The notes beneath the pieces were generated by a model, which saw only the letters and a list, made by a program, of their open reading frames with translations, was not told the origin of the DNA and did no database searches. Below, in pieces: positions 9,801 through 13,429 of a DNA stretch of 13,429 nucleotides. The stretch comes from JBKHHU01 sp046539045 (lineage in GTDB: Bacteria > Planctomycetota > Phycisphaerae > SM23-33), in NCBI GenBank assembly GCA_046539045.1, contig JBKHHU010000093.1, positions 1-13,429 on the forward strand, given 5' to 3'. Numbering within the stretch: position 1 is the first letter of the stretch; every line of letters starts with the position of its first letter. A program made the translations under genes and the position numbers.

Positions 9801-10381
9801 CCGGCCGTCCATACGCCCGGAAGGCGGAAGGGAGCCACCGTACCGACCACCTTGCCGGAGACTTCCTTCTTGCTGCCGTCAGGGTGAGCGATGACGGCGG
9901 TGTAACCGCCGTTGATGAGGCGGTTGCCTCGCTCGTCGGTTTCTTTGGCGAAAGTGACGTCCTTGAGCGTCACGTCGATGTCGCGTCTCTTCCCGTCTTC
10001 AGGCACCCATGCGTCGGGATGAATGGTGATGTGCACGGTGCCCTCCAGCCCGTCCTCGGTCGCCTTGAGCCCGGTGTTCTTGACCGGATGGCTGGAGGTG
10101 TTGTACTTGTAGGCCTTGCCCAGAACGCTGCGCCACTCGCCGGTCGCCCGGGTCAGGAGCAGTTCGAAGTTCGCAGGCTTCTTCGCACGGGGCAGCAGCC
10201 CCACCAGCATGACATTGGCCTGGAACGTATCGCTTGAGATCTTGGGTTGCTGGAATGGCTTGCCTGTGATATCGGCAGTCTTCGGACGTGCGATGACTTC
10301 CTCGGCGATTCCGGCCGCCGAACAGGAACTGAGGACAACGACAGAGATCAGAAAACCGGCGGCCTTGGCAATCCGTAACAT
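6827..10381 (-). CDS. Large lipoprotein glycoside hydrolase, clan GH-A-like
   Basis: An 1184-residue exported protein. The N terminus is a lipoprotein signal peptide with lipobox LSSC (C20). A beta-rich domain (about 50-185) and a carbohydrate-binding-like beta sandwich (about 189-340) follow. The catalytic barrel starts near LFGGFAGNMP (about 365-375). EFWNEP (582-587) gives the likely acid/base E586, HEHHY (838-842) fits the strand-6 histidines, and YNTETND gives the likely nucleophile E874. This order (NEP, H-x-Y, E) is that of clan GH-A. The overall style recalls GH86/GH39-type agarase or xylosidase relatives, but the family is not certain. Two homologous helical inserts (453-524 and 661-740) split the barrel, making it much longer than usual. 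C-terminal beta sandwiches end in LVLEKRK. The start at 10381 has AGGAA 8 bases upstream and begins the signal peptide. Confidence 0.75.
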   Translation of the reverse strand: MLRIAKAAGFLISVVVLSSCSAAGIAEEVIARPKTADITGKPFQQPKISSDTFQANVMLVGLLPRAKKPANFELLLTRATGEWRSVLGKAYKYNTSSHPVKNTGLKATEDGLEGTVHITIHPDAWVPEDGKRRDIDVTLKDVTFAKETDERGNRLINGGYTAVIAHPDGSKKEVSGKVVGTVAPFRLPGVWTAGAADGAGIAFEFDMGTDRVNWNHMRCAVQELSQVSDLRGYRGLTCTVSTAKPRDDVHVTLWIRESDGSWYYLRSAVPLIDKVNSATVDFADFAEAEWVSPGSHIDEDYVIDLSQISHIAIGVVNPLGVGEVNFTLEKLKLEEKSQRIEPRVQATCSGKMLSINNHNVVPAPLFGGFAGNMPQQYRPGCQRNLYAQSYPRNPWQDWYKFNTPGFTDWRPLMDIFSGKVEKHAKLVEYLHSRVDDGKFRTRFRKFSLDKHLKSRDGKNSPRDLRRLLDSLLRVKDLYSAEAWKGYELPEKVVADVTRKDKDEVQVYQFNRRLLEATFAEYIKPVPEHGPAEMFYIECYGERKEPAVLVRNPNGWERQLRGWARSLAENSRDFQKYGEVVLEFWNEPYLHWGSKDKINLKNHYYREDLAAENGPVMLKMRPGFDREDIKDYAALARFCRSDNPLGKLIAKKIERVRDWSQYDPDGNDELDDRTREQVSRSLNNLLDSEELAKLAMWKEASLPEPVQSLKTKVAKGEASEYELSVLNRSLLAAALPKVFTPNPALEPGAIIPHLKWHKDAKGNWGVVDETAFTYWSGKGNGWIYDKMYRVIASEVKKHNPQITTLAGWGFRWNEDHWAAWDLLYKNTIDRNIEYIDGIHEHHYQGDVTAMPGAYEVLTAYGVTKHNKWLYSYNTETNDLLDAPSRGNITSSAEARRATEYRRMSYNMRDILYAIHQTPDKARGRTMIHPTATQQALHVGYGLMRNLRGRLVACETSDPDVWMVASVDGTDPNAMPPAFDGTQKLVVIVFNDHRHDRAVDITVAAPTGTVFRDGRAERTHVDKSDYQISRPGEDVQAAGRTELTLRAVPIQGRGAWKIELPLKGAVVESDEVVRKQFFSPDILQVVKRGTPLKKTVAIDPEWLNADRAWLKLVVENVATGEGSVKIGKQTIPLPTAYTADNVNRIVWLEVPVGVLTEKTPVTFQVNQGNHAGYRVDMTSLVLEKRK
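8162..8401 (-). repeat. Helical insert module, copy 2 (hydrolase residues 661-740)
   Basis: An acidic turn DPDGNDELDD (662-671) is followed by SLNNLL, W696, LPE (701-703), NRSLL (726-730) and P740. These match copy 1 at a constant offset of 213 residues up to LPE and 216 after a three-residue insertion. The module lies between the NEP strand and the next barrel strand (IPHLKW). Confidence 0.65.
8810..9025 (-). repeat. Helical insert module, copy 1 (hydrolase residues 453-524)
   Basis: This encodes a module starting with an EF-hand/dockerin-like turn (SRDGKNSPRDL) followed by LLDSLL, then W483, LPE (488-490) and NRRLL (510-514), ending at P524. It sits before the barrel strand FYIECYG. The same pattern recurs 213-216 residues later, so this is an internal duplication at protein level; nucleotide identity is not obvious. 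Confidence 0.65.
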
Positions 10382-10517
10382 TTCGGATGTTCCTTTCCTG
10401 GGATCGAGTACGTCGGACCGCGGGAGGCGCAGAGAAAAAGCCGGCCGCGACGGCATATGTGAAACCCACTCCATGGCCGGGAGTTTCTCTCCGAGGTGCT
10501 GAGTTCGCGTACCATTT

Positions 10518-10529
10518 CTGTCGCGACAG
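10518..10529. promoter_or_regulatory. Perfect 12-base palindrome, possible operator
   Basis: CTGTCGCGACAG is fully self-complementary with a central CG, a form used by LacI-type and other dimeric regulators. It lies 137 bases upstream of the hydrolase start. The regulator is unknown. Confidence 0.35.
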
Positions 10530-10662
10530 CACCAGCAGCTGGCTCGATTCTCGCCGGTCTACAATACAATCACCAACGGCACGACCGTGGACATTACCGT
10601 GGAGCCGCAAAAATAGCGGTCGGCAGACGTCCCGTCATGAGGCCCGACGCTCCATTCCGTGT

Positions 10663-10687
10663 TCCCCGCGATGCCTGCCCGCGGGGA
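10663..10687. other. GC-rich hairpin in the leader of the small secreted gene
   Basis: TCCCCGCG (10663-10670) pairs with CGCGGGGA (10680-10687) over a 9-base loop. It has no T-run on either strand. It would lie in the 5' leader if transcription starts upstream of it. Confidence 0.4.
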
Positions 10688-10900
10688 GCGGTCCGCGCCG
10701 AGGGGGCTTCGGCTGCCGCGAACTGGCCTCCAGACGCCCCGGGCCGCCTTCGAACCCCCCTCCGGCGAGCCATGAAAACCCTGGTCGGCGCGGAAGTCGC
10801 CGAGAATCCCCTTGGCGATGAAGGCCGCCACGACCATACCGAACCCGCCGCGTCAGCTCCGGATCCGGAAGCGAATTTCCAGTAACAACAAGGAGCAACC

Positions 10901-11491
10901 ATGCATTTGCCCTGGAAACTGATTCCTATCGTGCTCGCCGTGACGGGTGTTTTGAGCGGGCCGGCGCTGGCGGTCGAATACCGCGAACTGTGGCTCGGCG
11001 ATGTGACGCCGATCTTCGCCAACGATCATTACGCGGGGATGCGGCTGCACCTGGCGATCGACGACGGGAAGGTCACGCGCGCGGCCGTCCTGGTGCCGAT
11101 GGCGCGGTCGCCCGTGCCCCAGAAGATCGAGACCGACCGGTTCAGCATTGACGACGGCCGGCTGAAAGGCAGCTTCACCTACCGGCTGGAACGTTACAAG
11201 CAAGATGATGAGGACATGGCCATCACCGTGGACGCCGGGCTGGCCGGCGAGGGCGACAAGGGCAGGTGGACCGCAACCGCGGACGGTCGCGAGCGCAAAG
11301 GCGTGCTGAGGGTAGCGCCGCCCCAGACAGCGGCCGAACTGAGCGGCAAGGCAGTGGACGTATGGGTCCACGGGATGTCGCACCAGGATTTTGACGATCG
11401 TCGGCGGGGCACTCAGCCGCTGCTGATCTCCGGCACCGCAGAGGGCATGCGCATCGCGAACGGTCGCTTCGAGCACTCGCCGTGCCCTTAG
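10901..11491 (+). CDS. Small secreted protein related to the hydrolase N-terminal domain
   Basis: 196 residues beginning with a Sec signal peptide (K6, hydrophobic core, predicted cleavage after ALA at residue 24). AAGGAG lies 7 bases before the ATG. The mature part is beta-rich and I do not recognise a named family. Residues 81-139 (DDGRLKGSF..., a DDEDMAITVDAGLAG stretch, GRWTATADGRERKG) follow the same pattern as residues 105-183 of the divergent hydrolase (EDGLEGTVH..., a GKRRDIDVTLKDV stretch, GGYTAVIAHPDGSKKEVSG). This suggests a shared domain of unknown function, perhaps for binding a substrate or a partner. The region around FEHSPCP at the C terminus is unremarkable. Function is inferred from context only; it may be co-regulated with the hydrolase. 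Confidence 0.7.
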   Translation: MHLPWKLIPIVLAVTGVLSGPALAVEYRELWLGDVTPIFANDHYAGMRLHLAIDDGKVTRAAVLVPMARSPVPQKIETDRFSIDDGRLKGSFTYRLERYKQDDEDMAITVDAGLAGEGDKGRWTATADGRERKGVLRVAPPQTAAELSGKAVDVWVHGMSHQDFDDRRRGTQPLLISGTAEGMRIANGRFEHSPCP

Positions 11492-11866
11492 GACTCTTGA
11501 ACCTTTGGCGGCCGAGTTTCTGAACTGGTTCCTCATGCCATCGCTGCAACGCAACATACTGTATGAACTTATGAGCGATCTCGCCGCGATGGACGCCGAG
11601 TGTGGTGATCTGCCGCCGTATGCTCAGACGCGCCAAAGTTGCGGTGACATGGCACTGGAAGAGGTCGATGTGGCCCTCGGACACGATGAGTGAGCGCCGA
11701 CGGCGAGGTCGGCGCTGTCGCCGACCACGGCATAGGCGAAGTGCGGGTTGGGTGGTCTGTCAGGGTGTCCAGGAGCGGGATTCGGGTGCTGATCCGGTCT
11801 TTGGCACCGCATTGACACCGCGTCTGTCACCCCACGTGGCACCGCCAGAAAGCCGAGATCGATCGG
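11492..11866. other. 375 bases without a convincing gene
   Basis: A plus-strand frame from TTG 11505 (or ATG 11535) to 11693 has no ribosome site and no recognisable product. The minus-strand frames are also unconvincing. The section ends near a set of overlapping hairpins (11693-11725). GGCACCGC occurs twice near 11804 and 11840. It may hold a decayed gene, but I cannot name one. Confidence 0.4.
11693..11725. other. Overlapping, mutually exclusive hairpins
   Basis: AGCGCCGAC (11693-11701) pairs with GTCGGCGCT (11708-11716) over a 6-base loop. The same GTCGGCG (11708-11714) can instead pair with CGCCGAC (11719-11725) over a 4-base loop. No T-run follows on either strand, so this is not a standard terminator. 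Confidence 0.4.
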
Positions 11867-12253
11867 TCAGATCGTCGGCTCGTCCGGGCGTGTGACATGC
11901 ACGCGCAGCACGTAGTGCCCCGGCCTCGGCATCCGCTCGAAGTCGATCAGGCCGCGATTGGTCAGCGTGGTCAGTTCCCGTTTGGCCTGGCGGTCGCCGA
12001 GCTGGAAATGTTCCATCACCATATCCCGCGTCAGCTGCACGCCGTCACGCAGCTGATCCATGATCCAATGGTGGCGGTCGTTCAGCCGGTCGTCGGGATT
12101 GGATCGCCCGGTGGTCTTCGACTTCTTCGGTGGCTTGGGCGGCTCGTCCATGCGATCCAGTTCGGTTTCCATCCAGTCCAGCATGTAGAGCAGGTCGCGG
12201 CGCGCCCGGCGGACCTGGTTCCTGAACTCTCGCTTGACGTCTTCGTCGATCAT
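11867..12253 (-). CDS. Small winged-helix DNA-binding protein
   Basis: 128 residues. Residues 1-35 form a charged helix (VKREFRNQVRRARRDLLYML). A Pro/Lys-rich linker (37-46) follows, then a winged-helix-like domain at about 59-117: HWIMDQLRDG, helix VMEHF, recognition-like helix RQAKRELTTLTNRG, and a wing strand with PRPGHYVLR. I infer a small transcriptional regulator or a DNA-binding accessory protein; I do not recognise the family. AAGGAG lies 8 bases before the ATG at 12253. A frameshifted paralogue lies immediately upstream on the same strand, and beyond it are pieces of defence-type genes, so it may be the surviving member of a defence-island cluster. No terminator is visible after it. 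Confidence 0.75.
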   Translation of the reverse strand: MIDEDVKREFRNQVRRARRDLLYMLDWMETELDRMDEPPKPPKKSKTTGRSNPDDRLNDRHHWIMDQLRDGVQLTRDMVMEHFQLGDRQAKRELTTLTNRGLIDFERMPRPGHYVLRVHVTRPDEPTI

Positions 12254-12353
12254 GATCGTTGCTCCTTGGCTACGGGGTTATTCCGTCAGCACAGGGAGCC
12301 ATCACTTCGCGATCACATCAAGTCGATTCTGACGCCGTTGGCAAGGATTCCGA

Positions 12354-12595
12354 TCAGGTGGTCCCACCGGCCTTGCTGGTGGACCGGGTGCGGAGCATGT
12401 AGTAGCCGGGGCGAGGCTTGCGGACGAACTCGATCATGCCGCGCTTGGTCAGGCCGATCAGTTCCCGCTTGGCTTGCCGGACGCCGATGCTGCTGTTCTT
12501 CTCGACCATGCTCGCGTCAGCTTCACGCCATCGCGAAGCTGATCCAGAATCCAGTGCTGACGGTCCGACAGCGGCTCTCCATCGCCGTCGGCGGA
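12354..12595 (-). pseudogene. Frameshifted paralogue of the winged-helix gene
   Basis: The frame reads DRQHWILDQLRDGVKLTR and then breaks. In another frame it continues MVEKNSSIGVRQAKREL, then GLTKRGMIEF and PRPGYYMLR, to a TGA at 12354-12356. By eye about two thirds of the residues match the intact neighbour over the winged-helix domain, and the DNA is also clearly similar. The break is at about 12510-12513: the intact copy has CGC-GAT-ATG where this copy has CGC-GAGC-ATG, a net gain of one base. The N-terminal helix and linker are missing; the frame instead runs straight into an ATPase fragment. A sequencing error could explain the frameshift but not the lost N terminus. Confidence 0.7.
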
Positions 12596-12800
12596 ATCCG
12601 CCAGCAGGCTCGCCACGAGAATCGGGAGAACCTGGCTGACGCCAACGCCCACGTGCGTCAGGTCATGAGACCGGCTGGTGCCAGTAACGTTCACCTTGAG
12701 TTCGTGGCCGAACTTCCCCCGATCGCGGCCCTGGACGTTCTCTGCCACGCCCAGATACCTGAGCCAATCAACGACGGCGACCTCAAGCGAACGTGTCGAC
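12596..12800 (-). pseudogene. Internal fragment of an AAA ATPase (DUF3696/OLD-like)
   Basis: The translation (SLEVAVVDWLRYLGVAEN, KFGHELKVNV, then VGVGVSQVLPILVASLLAD) matches the segment just before Walker B in DUF3696/AAA_15 and OLD-type ATPases. There, G-x-G-x-SQVLP-x-L is the signature-like loop. Walker A is absent upstream, and the expected acidic Walker B strand (like LIEQPE) is absent downstream; the frame passes directly into the winged-helix fragment. Such ATPases are common in anti-phage systems and mobile islands. No start codon with a ribosome site fits, so I treat it as a relic. Confidence 0.6.
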
Positions 12801-12825
12801 GGCTTGGCTTGTTCGGGTCGGTTCG

Positions 12826-12963
12826 TCCCAGTCGCCTGGCCTTCAGTTCAGCTCCGAGTTCGGTGAGCACGTACTGCTGGTTGGAGGCGCGGGGATTGTC
12901 AGGATTGGTCATGGCGATCACACCCGCCTGGATCAGCGGGTCGAGGTGGTTCTCCTTGAAGCG
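12826..12963 (-). pseudogene. C-terminal winged-helix tail, AlbA_2/Fic-type protein
   Basis: The fragment reads RFKENHLDPLIQAGVIAMTN, then PDNPRASNQQYVLTELG. This is the pattern (pLi-GvI-mT-Pd-P-S-QqY-LT--G) found at the C terminus of AlbA_2-type ATP-binding proteins and some Fic proteins, often linked to defence or regulation. There is no N-terminal part. At its 5' side the frame is broken where it meets the DUF6079 piece; at its 3' side it dissolves into the ATPase fragment in a different frame. The family assignment is from pattern memory only. Confidence 0.45.
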
Positions 12964-13429
12964 TGTAGCCCTGGAGCGACTCCAGGAACTCCTTGGCCTG
13001 GTCGAGACGGACACGAAGCTTGGTCACCTGGTCTTCAGCCAGAAGGCTTCGGTTCCAGAATGTCAGCCCCTCCTGCAAGTGCTGCTGGGCCATGACGAGG
13101 CGGTTGACGGATGAAGTGACGGCCTTCTGGAGCTGAACGACGGGTTCATCCTTGCCTTGGGTGACCAGCTTGGCCATGCCCGGCGTGAGGCCGAGGAGCT
13201 CGAAGATCGCGGTGAGCGCCGGCAGGTTGTAGTCCTTCGGGCGCTCAACGTGCTTGAACTGAGCAAGCTCAGCCACGTCGGTTGCGGCAAGCTGGCTCAT
13301 GGATGTGGCGTCGAGCTTCTTGCCGGGCACGGACATGACCACGTCGCCGGTATAGACCAGCGACGACAGCACGACCACCGCCCATTCCGGCTCGTGACGG
13401 AGAGCTTGCGGTGCCATGTACTCAACACC
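12962..13429 (-). pseudogene. Internal fragment of a DUF6079 (BREX-associated) protein
   Basis: The frame is open to the window edge and reads EPEWAVVVLSSLVYTGDVV, PGKKLDATSMSQLA, FKHVERPKDYNLPAL, ELLGLTPGMAKLVTQGKDEP, and ends at FLESLQGYT. I recognise this as the conserved middle of the DUF6079 family, very large proteins (about 1200 residues) found in BREX-type phage-defence loci (PglY/BrxC-like). The Met at 13417 is inside the conserved region and is not a start. After GYT the frame continues only as a short unrelated tail to 12899, while a different gene piece follows in another frame. The upstream part may continue outside the window. The DUF6079 name is from memory and needs a profile search. 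Confidence 0.6.

Larger units (their letters stand above)
10382..10900. promoter_or_regulatory. 519-base divergent control region without a convincing gene
   Basis: The region separates the hydrolase (minus) from the small secreted protein (plus). It holds a 12-base palindrome (10518-10529), a GC hairpin (10663-10687) and a short coding-like stretch ending at 10616. Several open frames cross it in both directions, but none has a ribosome site or recognisable protein. No promoter could be placed with confidence; TACAAT at 10560-10565 is a possible plus-strand -10 box without a -35 partner. Confidence 0.45.

Noticed and set aside
9029..10237. 402-residue plus-strand open frame opposite the hydrolase
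   Set aside because: It is the same kind of antisense shadow; the minus strand carries a signal peptide, Shine-Dalgarno and catalytic motifs.
10496..10885. 129-residue plus-strand open frame before the small secreted gene
   Set aside because: It has no ribosome site, no family pattern and an Ala/Arg/Pro-rich translation typical of GC-rich noncoding DNA.
11223..11684. Possible transposase remnant on the minus strand
   Set aside because: The translation (for example EIAHKFIQYVALQRWHEEPV) vaguely recalls transposase text, but no catalytic motif, terminal inverted repeats or target duplication are visible, and half of it is antisense of the small secreted gene.
11800..11850. Short GGCACCGC repeats as a CRISPR or attachment site
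   Set aside because: There are only two 8-base copies, with no regular spacers and no tRNA or integrase nearby.
11897..13114. 405-residue plus-strand open frame across the winged-helix and mosaic region
   Set aside because: Conserved protein patterns are all on the minus strand; the plus translation shows no recognisable domain.

Overview
The window is GC-rich bacterial DNA with dense Shine-Dalgarno-led genes. A very large lipoprotein glycoside hydrolase, a polysaccharide-lyase-like propeller protein and a GG(D)-type FAD oxidoreductase together suggest a Planctomycetota-type (PVC group) polysaccharide degrader. This is an inference from gene content and style; no rRNA or other marker gene is present.

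Layout. (1) 2-757, plus: 3' part of a secreted FG-GAP/PL11-like protein, converging on (2) 843-2129, minus: an FAD-dependent oxidoreductase, with a shared hairpin (784-822) between them. (3) 2329-6548, plus: a complete sbcD-sbcC operon (Mre11/Rad50-type nuclease and ATPase, 4-base overlap), with a candidate sigma-70 promoter in the 199-base divergent gap. (4) 6549-6826: intergenic, with a good minus-strand terminator for the next gene. (5) 6827-10381, minus: a 1184-residue lipoprotein with a clan GH-A-like catalytic barrel that is interrupted by two copies of one helical module. (6) 10382-10900: divergent control region with a perfect 12-base palindrome and a GC hairpin. (7) 10901-11491, plus: a small secreted protein that appears to be a stand-alone relative of the N-terminal domain of the hydrolase. 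(8) 11492-11866: no convincing gene. (9) 11867-12253, minus: an intact small winged-helix protein. (10) 12354-13429, minus: a mosaic of gene pieces, namely a frameshifted paralogue of the winged-helix gene, an internal piece of an AAA/DUF3696-like ATPase, a C-terminal winged-helix tail of AlbA_2/Fic type, and an internal piece of a DUF6079 (BREX-associated) protein running off the window.

How they relate. Genes 5 and 7 probably act together outside the cytoplasm on a polysaccharide and share a control region. SbcCD is housekeeping DNA repair. The last 1.1 kb looks like a decayed defence island in which several unrelated gene interiors have been joined out of frame. That mosaic and the duplicated insert in the hydrolase are the two most unusual things seen.
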